64,000 bases of DNA from Bacillota bacterium (GCA_023408815.1 JAEYJO010000064.1:90394-154393), one strand, 5' to 3'; shown: positions 53,864 to 62,474, numbered from the stretch's first letter. The notes: a model not told the origin generated them from the sequence alone. Made by a program: numbers and translations.

Positions 53864-54154
53864 GTGATTGTACAGGAATTGTCAATCAAGTATCCGCAGG
53901 CGTCCTTTGATCTGATGACACCGGGCGGGTTTGTCTTTTTAACGCCGGAAGCGGCAAAGGAGCTGCTGTCGGGAAAGAGCGTGACCGGGCATCACGGTGT
54001 TTCGGAGTGCGCAAGGATGGTGACGGCTGATGAGCTTTTGAATCAGGAGGTCATTAGCTCTAATTATAGCAATAATGTGTGGCATATATTGAGTGATTTT
54101 CCGCAGATGGAGCAAGACTCCGCCTCGCCCGAACAGGGGGTGAAGCTATGCTGA
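53864..54154 (+). CDS. Small conjugative-element protein, unknown
   Basis: GTG 53864 with SD AGGGGGTG gives 96 residues. No signal or membrane segment. LMTPGGFVFLTPEAAKELLSG and the acidic end show no family I know. It overlaps the next gene by 7 bases, so it is part of the pilus operon. Confidence 0.6.
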   Translation: MIVQELSIKYPQASFDLMTPGGFVFLTPEAAKELLSGKSVTGHHGVSECARMVTADELLNQEVISSNYSNNVWHILSDFPQMEQDSASPEQGVKLC

Positions 54155-54543
54155 AGCTCTTAAAATCCAAGCGTGGTGAGGGCTACATTGATGTGTGCGT
54201 TCTTGTCCTCTGCGCCATGCTGGTCATTGCGCTGGCCGTGCAAGTGCTGCCGGTGTTCATCGCAAAGAATCAGCTGGACACCTACGCCACCGAGCTATGC
54301 CGGGAAGCGGAAATCTCCGGAAGGGTGGGCAGTGAAACCAGCCGCCGTGCAGCAGTTCTCACCGAGCAGACCGGGCTGAGTCCCCGGATTTCATGGTCAA
54401 AGACCGGCAATATCCAGCTCAATCAGGAAATTACCGTGACTCTGACCTTGGAGAAAAATATCGGGCTGTTCGGCGGGTTCGGTTCCTTTCCAATCACCCT
54501 GCGCTCGGAGGCCTCCGGAAAAAGCGAGGTGTACCATAAATGA
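54148..54543 (+). CDS. DUF4320 family pseudopilin-like protein
   Basis: A 131-residue protein: basic start, RGEGYIDVCVLVLCAMLV hydrophobic helix (about 10-35), then a beta-rich domain. DUF4320 proteins in conjugative elements have the layout of TadE-type minor pilins. It overlaps both neighbours. Confidence 0.72.
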   Translation: MLKLLKSKRGEGYIDVCVLVLCAMLVIALAVQVLPVFIAKNQLDTYATELCREAEISGRVGSETSRRAAVLTEQTGLSPRISWSKTGNIQLNQEITVTLTLEKNIGLFGGFGSFPITLRSEASGKSEVYHK

Positions 54544-55085
54544 CAAAGCTGAAACATATATTCAAGGATAAGGCCGGGAACGGCTTCCCTTTGGTGGTAG
54601 CCATTACGCTGGCGCTTGTCATTGTTCTGTGTGGCGTGATGGAGTTTTTCCGGCTCAACATCATCGCCACCGGTGTAAAGGAAGCCTTAGAGGATGCCAT
54701 TATCGTGACGGTCAACGATAACTATGCCGATGTGTATCACGGTGTGCGGGAGGGCTACAGCGGCGGCTACCAACCGGACGGCTCCACCTTTTCCTACAGC
54801 GTAAAGACCGGCGATATTTACGGTTACATGGACGGTGTGCTTGGCACAGAAGATATTGGAGGCAGCCATGTAAAATATGCCGGGGCTGCTTTGGAGTACA
54901 AACTTTCCGGCTTGGATGTCACTATACGCAATGCGCCGCTAGCTCCTTCCTCACCTCAAAACGCACAGCGCTTTGAAGCAGATGCGGTGATTCTCTTGGA
55001 GGTGCCGGTCTATTTCGGCGGCAAGGAGCTGGCTCCCATGAAGATCAAACTCAAGGTTCAGGCAGGATATACCGAGGTCTTTTAA
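54540..55085 (+). CDS. TadE-like minor pilin candidate
   Basis: A 181-residue protein with an N-terminal pilin-like helix (about 17-37) after the glycine-containing KAGNGFPLVVA, then a globular part with many Tyr and Gly. Position and form suggest a TadE/TadF-type pseudopilin. It overlaps DUF4320 by 4 bases. Confidence 0.6.
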   Translation: MTKLKHIFKDKAGNGFPLVVAITLALVIVLCGVMEFFRLNIIATGVKEALEDAIIVTVNDNYADVYHGVREGYSGGYQPDGSTFSYSVKTGDIYGYMDGVLGTEDIGGSHVKYAGAALEYKLSGLDVTIRNAPLAPSSPQNAQRFEADAVILLEVPVYFGGKELAPMKIKLKVQAGYTEVF

Positions 55086-55129
55086 CTGTTCGGGAAATTG
55101 TCTGGACTTTCCAAAAAAGATGTAGTATG

Positions 55130-55158
55130 GTGTGAGCTAACAAATAGTTCTCACACCG
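55130..55158 (+). promoter_or_regulatory. Hairpin before the DUF6550-type gene
   Basis: GGTGTGAG (55130-55137) pairs with CTCACACC (55151-55158), with AAC/GTT inside. It ends 9 bases before the SD AAAGGAGG and might terminate, stabilise or control the transcript. A sigma-A-like TTGTCT...TAGTAT lies just before it. Confidence 0.45.
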
Positions 55159-55178
55159 TCCAAAGGAGGTTGTCATAT

Positions 55179-55697
55179 ATGAGTGATAAAACCAAAAGGA
55201 GACTTGTTATTACGGGAGCTGCGGTACTTTGCATCGCGCTGGTGGCTGCCATCGGAATGCGGTTTGCTAAGGAACCCGTGAAGCCGGATTCTTTTTCACA
55301 GGAAGTGGTCAGTTCTTCGGAGGTTGCTCCTGATATGCAGAATAACACAGAGGAAAAAGAGATGGTGGTATCCCCGCAGCCCACAACATCAGAGCCGGAA
55401 AGCACGAAAAACTTGCCGCCGCAAACCGATCTGTCGGAGCAGCAGCTCCAGCCCGATCCGGTAAAGCCGGAAGTGCCCGAAAATCCAGTGCTGCCAGAGG
55501 ATGCGGATACCACTGATCCCTCCAAGACTCCGGAATATGAGGCAGAGGACACAGAAAAGAAACCGACATCTGGAAGTGAGTCGCAAAGCAGCGGCGGCCT
55601 GCCGGGTTTTGACAATGTGCAGGACGTCGGTGCCAATCAAGGAGAATACCTTGATGACATGTATGAGAATGGTAATAAGATCGGCATTATGGATTAA
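55179..55697 (+). CDS. DUF6550 family protein, anchored acidic protein
   Basis: About 172 residues from ATG 55179. One N-terminal membrane helix (about 9-28) is followed by a Pro/Glu/Ser/Thr-rich, probably disordered region and a short conserved end (LPGFDNVQDVGANQGEYLDDMY). It is similar to proteins called DUF6550 in conjugative elements. It probably projects from the membrane beside the pilus. Confidence 0.6.
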   Translation: MSDKTKRRLVITGAAVLCIALVAAIGMRFAKEPVKPDSFSQEVVSSSEVAPDMQNNTEEKEMVVSPQPTTSEPESTKNLPPQTDLSEQQLQPDPVKPEVPENPVLPEDADTTDPSKTPEYEAEDTEKKPTSGSESQSSGGLPGFDNVQDVGANQGEYLDDMYENGNKIGIMD

Positions 55698-55720
55698 AAA
55701 ATACAAAGTTAGCGACATAA

Positions 55721-55746
55721 AGCATGGTGAAAGCCATGCTTTTTTG
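55721..55746 (+). terminator. Terminator after the DUF6550-type gene
   Basis: AGCATGG (55721-55727) and CCATGCT (55734-55740) with a six-base loop and six T. It lies only about 20 bases before the next SD, so some readthrough may be needed for the next gene. Confidence 0.75.
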
Positions 55747-55764
55747 TTGCGGAAAGGAGAAAAA

Positions 55765-57498
55765 ATGAAGCGATTGCTTTCTGCTTTTTTATTGCTGGCA
55801 CTGTTCCTTTGTCTGCTCCCTCCTGCTTCGGTTTATGCCGTTGGCGAGGGAAATGTAGACGGTGGCGGTGGCGGCATGGGAGATGGCACCAGCACTAACT
55901 CATGGACTCCGGGTAACGACGGTGTGCGTGTAACAGTAGTTCGGGCAAGTGACCATGCTGCAGTTACGACTCCGATTGACCTTACTAATAAGACACCATC
56001 CTCCAGTATCTATCATTTCGGAAAAGTCAGTAAGCTTCAATACACTGGAGGCAGAGCACTTTCTCCTATACAGGGAGGATACACATTTAAAAATCCAGCA
56101 CAATCCCTGCCAAAGATTATAAGTACAGATGGCAACAACAATATTGATGCCATTAAAAGCTATTTTACAGATGAGCAGGTGATACGATCCATTGCGGCAA
56201 CAACCGGTATGAATTACGATGTGCTGATTGGCGGTGACTATAAATTACTCATTGAGCCATTTGCTTTTTATAAGTTCGAGGGCGTTATGGTGTTAACCAC
56301 TGCCACGGAAGCCGCCATGTATGACGAACAGGTTGGCGGTCTCCTGAAAAAGAGAATGGTTTCGCTGTCCCATAAGAATTTGCCACTGGCCATGTTCTTG
56401 GAGGTGGCGGATCTCGGCTATCCGGCATGGTCAGGCAGTACAACTACGGCAGCTTCGAATGCAGATATTAAGGCCGCTCTAGGTCTTGGCATCGTGCGGT
56501 TTCAGGATGCGCCTGCCGAAGCTCCGGAGGTTTCTGTGTATGATTACGAATACCGGGTAAACACCGAGGTCATCACAGCTATTACCGTCAGCGGTGGGCA
56601 GAGCGATCCTGACACCCCTGTGTCGGCGACCTTTTATGTGAATGGCAAAAGCTATCGGGTCAGTAATATTTATTACCCCGATGGCGACAGCCAGCTGGCG
56701 TGGATACGCTGGACAACGCCAAGCACCCCGCAGCAGATGACCATTACAGTTACTGTGTCCGGGAGTGGCAGTTCCAATAAGGCAACCATTAATGCCAATA
56801 TCGTTGACCTTGATAAGAATCCACCGCCCAATCCTGTAGCGGATGACCGCAATGACAGCTTTAGAAAATCCGCTGTTCCAAACAAGGCGCAGCAAACCTC
56901 TACCAGTTGGACGGTGTGGCGTCCTTGGTGGCAGGAGCATTGGGTCTGGCACAGTGACTGGAACTGGTACAGTGATGGTGACGGCGGCGGTCATTGGGAG
57001 GATGACGGTGAATGGGTAGACGAGGGATGGTGGATGTTTGACCTTGACCGCTATCAGGCCAGCCTGTCGGCAAGCATGGCAATTCAGCCCGATGATAAAA
57101 GCCCCACCGCCAGCGGAAAGGTCATGAAGTCAGGCTATGGGATCAATGAAACAGTATCTGCCAGAGTTAGTACCAACCAGTCCTCGGCGGTAACCGGGGC
57201 GCAGACGGCGGTGACCTACTTCCCGGAATTTGGGTATCAGACCTACTGGCGGCGGCTGGATCGTATGACTTCCGGATACAGTGCCCGATTTGAGTTCCAG
57301 AAGAATCCCTACAGCACTTATAGCCGCAGGACTCATTTTTCACCCATCTGGTTCCCGGACGGAAGCTATACCCCGTACACATGGCTGATTGATTGCTGGT
57401 CACCCGCCGGGATGCTCTCCATGAACCTCACGGACAGCATCACCATCGGTGGATCACTTTGGGATGACTGGCACATTGCGCCGCAGAATCCAAATTAA
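55765..57498 (+). CDS. Secreted Trp-rich surface protein of the element
   Basis: About 577 residues from ATG 55765 (SD GGAAAGGAG). Signal peptide MKRLLSAFLLLALFLCLLPP with cleavage after VYA. A Gly-rich linker leads to a domain of about 230 residues, an Ig-like beta domain (about 250-350), then a tryptophan-dense stretch near 385-425 (WRPWWQEHWVWHSDWNWYSD and following) and a C-terminal domain. No LPXTG or C-terminal anchor is seen. It is encoded with the pilus and VirB2-like genes, so a contact or adhesin function in mating is possible. Confidence 0.7.
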   Translation: MKRLLSAFLLLALFLCLLPPASVYAVGEGNVDGGGGGMGDGTSTNSWTPGNDGVRVTVVRASDHAAVTTPIDLTNKTPSSSIYHFGKVSKLQYTGGRALSPIQGGYTFKNPAQSLPKIISTDGNNNIDAIKSYFTDEQVIRSIAATTGMNYDVLIGGDYKLLIEPFAFYKFEGVMVLTTATEAAMYDEQVGGLLKKRMVSLSHKNLPLAMFLEVADLGYPAWSGSTTTAASNADIKAALGLGIVRFQDAPAEAPEVSVYDYEYRVNTEVITAITVSGGQSDPDTPVSATFYVNGKSYRVSNIYYPDGDSQLAWIRWTTPSTPQQMTITVTVSGSGSSNKATINANIVDLDKNPPPNPVADDRNDSFRKSAVPNKAQQTSTSWTVWRPWWQEHWVWHSDWNWYSDGDGGGHWEDDGEWVDEGWWMFDLDRYQASLSASMAIQPDDKSPTASGKVMKSGYGINETVSARVSTNQSSAVTGAQTAVTYFPEFGYQTYWRRLDRMTSGYSARFEFQKNPYSTYSRRTHFSPIWFPDGSYTPYTWLIDCWSPAGMLSMNLTDSITIGGSLWDDWHIAPQNPN

Positions 57499-57517
57499 AA
57501 ACAGAGAAAAAACAAGG

Positions 57518-57545
57518 CCGCAGCCAATCGAAAGCTGCGGTCTTG
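57518..57545 (+). terminator. Hairpin after the Trp-rich protein gene
   Basis: CCGCAGC (57518-57524) and GCTGCGG (57534-57540), followed by TCTT. It is a moderate terminator or processing site before the VirB2-like gene. Confidence 0.5.
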
Positions 57546-57580
57546 CTGTTCTCAACCCTATGATGAAAGGTGGAAAATCA

Positions 57581-57919
57581 ATGAAATCGAAACGAATTGC
57601 AATGCTCCTGTGCGTAAGTCTCTTGCTGTGCCTGATGTTCAGTACAACGGCCTATGCAGCAGGAACCGGTGATGTAGCCGGAGCCATTGAGGGAACGTGG
57701 ACAACCGCTTCCCAGCAAATCAAAACCGTGGTCAACAAGGTGGTGTTTCCCGCCATCGACCTCATTCTGGCGGTGTTTTTCTTTGCCAAATTAGGAACAT
57801 GTTATTTTGAATATCGAAAACATGGCCAAATGGAATGGGCGTCTCCAGCAATCCTGTTCGCCTGCTTGGTGTTCACGCTAACAGCTCCCTTATACATCTG
57901 GACTATACTCGGAATATAA
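57581..57919 (+). CDS. DUF3852 / VirB2-like pilin of the type IV secretion system
   Basis: About 112 residues from ATG 57581 (SD GAAAGGTGG). Signal peptide with cleavage after AYA (about residue 26), then two hydrophobic helices (about 50-72 and 85-108). This is the form of VirB2/TrbC pilins, and I recognise it as DUF3852 of clostridial conjugative elements. The VirB6-like gene normally follows closely; here a reversed cargo block is inserted first. Confidence 0.72.
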   Translation: MKSKRIAMLLCVSLLLCLMFSTTAYAAGTGDVAGAIEGTWTTASQQIKTVVNKVVFPAIDLILAVFFFAKLGTCYFEYRKHGQMEWASPAILFACLVFTLTAPLYIWTILGI

Positions 57920-57925
57920 AGAGAA

Positions 57926-57962
57926 GAGCCGTTGCATCAAAACGCAGATGCAACGGCTCAAC
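57926..57962. terminator. 13-bp hairpin at the cargo border
   Basis: GAGCCGTTGCATC (57926-57938) and GATGCAACGGCTC (57947-57959), loop of eight. It lies between convergent genes and can serve both; no long T-run. Confidence 0.7.
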
Positions 57963-58020
57963 CTTGTAATAAGTCAAAATTTCTATAGTTGATGGAATAG
58001 CTCTTTGACATAACGTGTAC

Positions 58021-58935
58021 TCATTTTCTAACCGCAAGGCAATAATTTACGTTATCGAACGCAGTCATCCTATGCAATGGATTTGCCTTGTTATAAGTCT
58101 CAAAGTATTCCTCCGTCATTTCCTGTGGAGTTAAGTGTTCATATATCAGAAAATCATGGGCGGAAAGTAAGAGTTCCATATTGCAATAGGAATAGCTTGC
58201 CAACATATTTTCGTTTGCAGCACCCGCCAACATGGATTGTTTTTTTGCTCGTTCTCCTGCTTTTTCGGTATAATTGTTCTCGTCCGGGTAATCAAATATG
58301 ATTGAGCTTCCTTTTGGAAAAAGATCACTGATGACAGAAATCAAAGTCTCAAAGGTTTGCTTTGAAAGATAATATGCGACTCCGAGAATTGTGCTACAGC
58401 TTATTTTATTACTATCAAATGCCTCGTGATTCAGCAATGCCTCTTCCCATGCTTCTTTTGTGAAATCCGCTTCAATATAGTGAACATTATTAGGAACTAC
58501 AAGATTGGCGTTTTTCAAGCGTTCTTGTTTATCGCTTGCTGTAGCTGGATGGTCTATCTCGAAAATTTTCAATGTGTCTGCCCAAGATGGCTGACGATAC
58601 GCAAAGGTATCATATCCAGCACCAAAAATTAAATACTGCTTTGCACCAACTTGAGCAGCCCGTTCAAGAGACTTTTCTGCAAAAGCAGCCCTTCCAAGTG
58701 GCGGTGGGGATAATTGGTTATCCACAATCCATCTCAGTGCTTGCTCTGGTTCTCCTACGAATGAGGGATTAAAAAATCCAATGCCGTCTGACATACTTTT
58801 TGCTATTTGGCGGTATTCCTCATCAGTTAATAGTTGCCTTGCAACGCTGTCATTAAAAATTGTGACCTCGTTATTTAGCGAATGATATGCTCTTGAAAAG
58901 GCACTTACCAGTGCAGTCATACTTTTTTGTTCCAT
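58021..58935 (-). CDS. Class I SAM-dependent methyltransferase, LCM/PPM1-like
   Basis: A 304-residue enzyme similar to the leucine-carboxyl-methyltransferase-like family (O-methyltransferases of secondary metabolism). The SAM loop is IFGAGYDTFAYR (about 101-112), with FEIDHPA as the acidic strand end. Start ATG has SD GGAGGTG on the minus strand. The gene runs against the transfer operon and is clearly AT-richer than it, so it is cargo. The substrate is unknown. Confidence 0.85.
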   Translation of the reverse strand: MEQKSMTALVSAFSRAYHSLNNEVTIFNDSVARQLLTDEEYRQIAKSMSDGIGFFNPSFVGEPEQALRWIVDNQLSPPPLGRAAFAEKSLERAAQVGAKQYLIFGAGYDTFAYRQPSWADTLKIFEIDHPATASDKQERLKNANLVVPNNVHYIEADFTKEAWEEALLNHEAFDSNKISCSTILGVAYYLSKQTFETLISVISDLFPKGSSIIFDYPDENNYTEKAGERAKKQSMLAGAANENMLASYSYCNMELLLSAHDFLIYEHLTPQEMTEEYFETYNKANPLHRMTAFDNVNYCLAVRK

Positions 58936-58988
58936 TATAAAACACCTCCTATATACTTAATACACCCTCGGCACATCAAGTACAAGAC

Positions 58989-59075
58989 TTGAATTTTTCT
59001 CCATTTTGTGGTATAGTAAGTATAGAAAAAGAGAATAAATTTACAATTCCGTCACATATTTTGTGGCGGTTTTTT
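58989..59075 (+). promoter_or_regulatory. Promoter with short terminated leader, no gene after it
   Basis: TTGAAT (58989-58994) and TATAGT (59012-59017), spacer 17. About 35 bases later CCGTCACA (59049-59056) pairs with TGTGGCGG (59062-59069), followed by six T. This is the form of an attenuated leader as seen before some resistance genes, but no + strand gene follows. The rest of 58936-59177 is empty. Confidence 0.45.
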
Positions 59076-59177
59076 AATTGAGCTCAAAACGAATAACTCT
59101 GCATAAAAACCGTTTGCCGTCTATTTGCAAGGATACTCTGGCAGGTGCTGGGGATGTAGCACAGGAGTCGCAGAGCT

Positions 59178-59348
59178 TTACTCCTCTGGCTTATCTGTCA
59201 GCCGCAGCGGGGTCTCATCTGCATTTATATATGTTTCCTCGCACTCCTGCTGGGCGGTGCGCATGATACAAGTTGCCTGAGAAACGAGCTTCTCGGCATC
59301 GGTTACTGCGTTGAACATTTTATAGTAGAGCTTTTTGTAATCTGCCAC
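59178..59348 (-). CDS. Small conjugative-element protein, 56 residues
   Basis: GTG at 59348 has a perfect SD GGAGG on the minus strand and gives 56 residues beginning with ADYKKLYYKMFNAVTDAEKL, an amphipathic helix of the coiled type, and ending in acidic residues. I do not recognise a function; such short helical proteins are frequent in these elements. Confidence 0.6.
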   Translation of the reverse strand: MADYKKLYYKMFNAVTDAEKLVSQATCIMRTAQQECEETYINADETPLRLTDKPEE

Positions 59349-59547
59349 ACAAATACCTCCTTTGAAATTATTTCGGCGGCCTCCGTTGTGTGGTATTAAA
59401 GCTCTGAAAGGACTAATTGTCAAGTCATAAATCAGAGGACAGAAAACTCTACGATGAAGAAGAACTTTCGCTATGAAAAATGAATCCACAGATTAATTCT
59501 GCAGACATACTCCATACGGAAATACCAACTAGCAAATTTATTTACAG
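59349..59547. other. Non-coding gap in the cargo block
   Basis: Apart from the SD of the small protein (59357-59361) I see no gene or clear structure here. Confidence 0.5.
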
Positions 59548-59910
59548 CTAGATTGCCTTAATAATTAAAAATATGATTAGCAGCCATACTGCTGCAATCG
59601 GAAGTGCGTAATACCATCTCTTGGGTTTTCCGTCCAACCAAAGCCCTTCTGCTTCCTTGCAGCACGCTTCAAAAACAGTCGGAGGAATCAGTCGTATGGT
59701 GAGTGTCACCAGTGCAGGCAGCAGAATAATATCATCAAGGTATCCAAGAACAGGGATAAAATCGGGGATCAAATCAATGGGAGAAAGCGCATATGCGATG
59801 GTCAATCCTGCAAGCACCTTAGCTCCGGTAGGCGTTTCCTTCTTTTTCATGGCGATAAATACTGCGGGAATATCCGTTTTCAGCTTTTTTGCCCGTTCCT
59901 TCAGGTTCAT
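59548..59910 (-). CDS. YkvA family (DUF1232) membrane protein
   Basis: A 120-residue protein. The DUF1232 signature YALSPIDLIPDFIPVLGYLDD is at about residues 40-60, followed by a hydrophobic helix and a C-terminal membrane helix (about 98-118). Function unknown; widespread in bacteria. The TauE/SafE gene is 3 bases upstream, so both are cotranscribed on the minus strand. Confidence 0.85.
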   Translation of the reverse strand: MNLKERAKKLKTDIPAVFIAMKKKETPTGAKVLAGLTIAYALSPIDLIPDFIPVLGYLDDIILLPALVTLTIRLIPPTVFEACCKEAEGLWLDGKPKRWYYALPIAAVWLLIIFLIIKAI

Positions 59911-59913
59911 CCG

Positions 59914-60630
59914 TTATCCTCCAAGTATCAGCATGTATGCGCCTACAACGCAAAGTAAGACTGCAACATAGTTCTGAAATTTCCCTTTTTCCATCTTTTT
60001 AATGATGCGGTTGGCGGCAAATGTTCCTACTATCATTGCCGCTCCCATTGCAAGCCCCGTAAGCAATGCCAAACCATCAAGTCCAACCAGTTTGCTGTAT
60101 ATCCCTGTTTTCAGAAGGTGCATTGCTGTAGCAGTTGCAGCTTCGCTGGCTATGTAGGCAACAGGCGGCAGCCCAAGTGTTAAAAATGCGGCAGCTCCAA
60201 TAGGCCCGCCGCTTCCGGCAAGACCGGACAAAAGTCCGGTAGCTGCACCACCGATCAGCATCGCTCTTTTCCGGTTCTTGAACTCCAGTTTCTTAATCAT
60301 CTTAATCAGTACAAGGATAATCAAAGCACCGCCGATACAGCGAGTAATGATCTCTTTTGGCAGGACAGAGAACCCAAAAGCACCCAGTGCGGCGAGCGGC
60401 AGTGCCGTAGCGCAAAACAATCCAACCGATTTCCAGTCGATTTGTTTGATTCCGAATGCCATGCGAGAGAGGTTCCCGATCATCTGTGCGATTGTCAGCA
60501 CAGGTACGGCAACGTCCGCTCCGACACAGGCGGTCACCACCGGGAGCAGCAAAAGAGCACCTCCAAAACCTGCCGCCCCAGAAACAAAGGCAGCAATAAA
60601 ACTGGTAAATATCAAAACGGCGTATATCAT
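59914..60630 (-). CDS. TauE/SafE family sulfite exporter-like membrane protein
   Basis: About 238 residues from ATG 60630 (SD GGAGG on the minus strand). Seven to eight membrane helices; the family sequence GAAGFGGALLLLPVV near the start and GLAGSGGPIGAAAFL in the middle are the two half-repeats of TSUP transporters. They move sulfur-containing or organic anions; the substrate is unknown. Cargo, reversed against the transfer genes. Confidence 0.88.
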   Translation of the reverse strand: MIYAVLIFTSFIAAFVSGAAGFGGALLLLPVVTACVGADVAVPVLTIAQMIGNLSRMAFGIKQIDWKSVGLFCATALPLAALGAFGFSVLPKEIITRCIGGALIILVLIKMIKKLEFKNRKRAMLIGGAATGLLSGLAGSGGPIGAAAFLTLGLPPVAYIASEAATATAMHLLKTGIYSKLVGLDGLALLTGLAMGAAMIVGTFAANRIIKKMEKGKFQNYVAVLLCVVGAYMLILGG

Positions 60631-60720
60631 ATTCGCCTCCAAAAATCAAGTATATTTTTTACCTTAGTATAGCACGGTTAGAGCAATATTTATAGTTTCA
60701 GGAAGGAGTGATAACTTCAA

Positions 60721-61623
60721 ATGTTCATATGGGATTTTGTTGCCGACACTGTCCTCGGTCAGATAGTAGATTGGATCTACGGTCAGATCGTGGGCTTTCT
60801 CGGCGACTTTTTTATGCAGATGGGAAACATGGGAGCTGACCTGTTCGAAATGAGCTGGGTGCAGTCCATCGTGCTGTTCTTTTCCTATCTGGCATGGGCG
60901 CTCTACGGTGTCGGTCTTGTGGTAGCAGCCTTTGAATGCGGGATTGAGTCTCAGTCCGGCAGAGGCAGCATCAAGGATACCGCTCTTAATGCTATTAAAG
61001 GTTTTATGGCGGTAGGACTGTTCACCACGGTGCCGGTAGAGCTGTATAAGTTGTCGGTGTCTTTGCAGGGCAGCTTCACTGCCGGTATTACAGGCCTCGG
61101 AACCGACTTCGGCACAGTAGCCCAAGGCATCATCGCATCGTTACAGGATGCAGGAAATCTGGAGCAGGCCATGACCAGTAGCGTGTTCGGCGGTCTGCAA
61201 ACCATAACCAGCCCGATCATGATGATCTTTATCTTGATCCTTATGGGCTATGCGGTCATTAAGGTGTTCTTTGCCAACCTGAAGCGGGGCGGCATCCTGC
61301 TCATTCAGATTGCTGTGGGGAGCCTGTATATGTTCAGTGTTCCCCGTGGATACATTGACGGCTTCGTTTCATGGTGCAAGCAAGTCATCGGCCTGTGCCT
61401 GACAGCATTCTTACAGGCAACAGTGCTGATTGCCGGACTCATGGTGGTCAAAGACCATGCTCTGCTGGGGCTTGGTTTGATGCTGGCAGCCGGTGAAATC
61501 CCTCGCATTGCCGGACAGTTCGGACTGGATACCAGCACGAAAGCCAGTCTCATGAGTACCGTATATGCGGCGCAGACGGCGGTGAACATGACCAAAACGG
61601 TGGTACAGGCGGTGGCGAAATGA
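60721..61623 (+). CDS. VirB6/TrbL-like conjugal transfer membrane protein
   Basis: A 300-residue protein with about six membrane helices and a Gly-rich loop, in the layout of VirB6/TrbL proteins of Gram-positive conjugative elements (DUF6045-like). SD GGAAGGAG. The following gene overlaps by 4 bases, and PrgI follows, so this is the type IV secretion core. It resumes the operon interrupted after DUF3852. Confidence 0.75.
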   Translation: MFIWDFVADTVLGQIVDWIYGQIVGFLGDFFMQMGNMGADLFEMSWVQSIVLFFSYLAWALYGVGLVVAAFECGIESQSGRGSIKDTALNAIKGFMAVGLFTTVPVELYKLSVSLQGSFTAGITGLGTDFGTVAQGIIASLQDAGNLEQAMTSSVFGGLQTITSPIMMIFILILMGYAVIKVFFANLKRGGILLIQIAVGSLYMFSVPRGYIDGFVSWCKQVIGLCLTAFLQATVLIAGLMVVKDHALLGLGLMLAAGEIPRIAGQFGLDTSTKASLMSTVYAAQTAVNMTKTVVQAVAK

Positions 61624-62186
61624 GCGAGAATATGCTGGTCTATATCGCCTCACCCTACGCCGGTGATGTGCGGAAGAATATCGAATTTGCAAAGGCGGCC
61701 TGCCGCTATGCAATGGAGCAGAATTGTACGCCGATAGCGGTGCATCTTCTGTATCCACAGTTTCTGGATGACAATGACCCCATCCAGCGGGAATCCGGTC
61801 TTTACATGGGGCATCGTGTGCTGGAGGCCTGCGATGAGCTGTGGCTCTGCGGCAGCCGGATATCCAACGGCATGGCAATGGAACTTCAGGAAGCCAAAAA
61901 GCTGGGTATTCCTGTCCGGGAGATATCCGCAGAACAAATCCAAGGAGGTTTTACGATGGAAAAGAAATATGGTGTGTGGGCGATGCGCAGCGCCGGTTCG
62001 GTGTGCGGAGCCGCTCAAAGTTGGTGCAAGCACGGCGGAAAGCCGATGGAATTTAAGTCGCTGGAACAGGCTGAAAGCTACGCCAAGCAGCTGAATGAAT
62101 CCTGTTATTCTCCCAATGTGCATTATGCCGCAAAAGAGATGGAACGGTCGCTGAATCAAGGCTCCGGCTTTTCCATGCAGATGTAA
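61620..62186 (+). CDS. DUF4406-like protein fused to a second small domain
   Basis: A 188-residue protein. Residues 1-112 match DUF4406/DUF7768, related to nucleoside 2-deoxyribosyltransferases (YIASPYAGDVRKNIEFAK, then LWLCGSRISNGMAMEL). Residues 113-188 are a separate small domain. An internal in-frame ATG at 61956 has a perfect SD (AAGGAGGT, 61942-61949), so the second domain could also be made alone (76 residues). The arrangement looks like two genes joined by loss of a stop. Confidence 0.72.
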   Translation: MSENMLVYIASPYAGDVRKNIEFAKAACRYAMEQNCTPIAVHLLYPQFLDDNDPIQRESGLYMGHRVLEACDELWLCGSRISNGMAMELQEAKKLGIPVREISAEQIQGGFTMEKKYGVWAMRSAGSVCGAAQSWCKHGGKPMEFKSLEQAESYAKQLNESCYSPNVHYAAKEMERSLNQGSGFSMQM

Positions 62187-62198
62187 GGGAGGCGGCCT

Positions 62199-62474
62199 AT
62201 GTATATTTACCCCGATCACTTAAGGGCAAAAGCAACCTTGTGGCTGTGGCAGCTGCGAGATATCGGCATCATCGGTGTGGCGCTGCTCATCTCTGTGCTT
62301 GCGGTTTCCCAGCTGGGATTTGCCCCGCCCATTGTGCTGACCGCCGTCTACGCCTTTTTAACCATCCGCTTTGAGGACACAAGCATTCTGGATTTTCTCC
62401 GGTATTCCTGTGCCTTTTTTATTGTTAAGCAGCAATTCTATGAATGGAGGTACACGCCCGATGCGCAGGAATGA
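62199..62474 (+). CDS. PrgI family protein
   Basis: A 91-residue protein with two membrane helices (about 23-43 and 45-62) and a cytoplasmic C-terminal part. PrgI proteins (named from pCF10) are VirB3-like parts of Gram-positive type IV secretion and precede VirB4. Start ATG 62199 (SD GGGAGG). Confidence 0.85.
   Translation: MYIYPDHLRAKATLWLWQLRDIGIIGVALLISVLAVSQLGFAPPIVLTAVYAFLTIRFEDTSILDFLRYSCAFFIVKQQFYEWRYTPDAQE

Noticed and set aside
59078..59266. Short + strand frame after the orphan leader
   Set aside because: No SD, and it overlaps the better supported minus-strand 56-residue protein.
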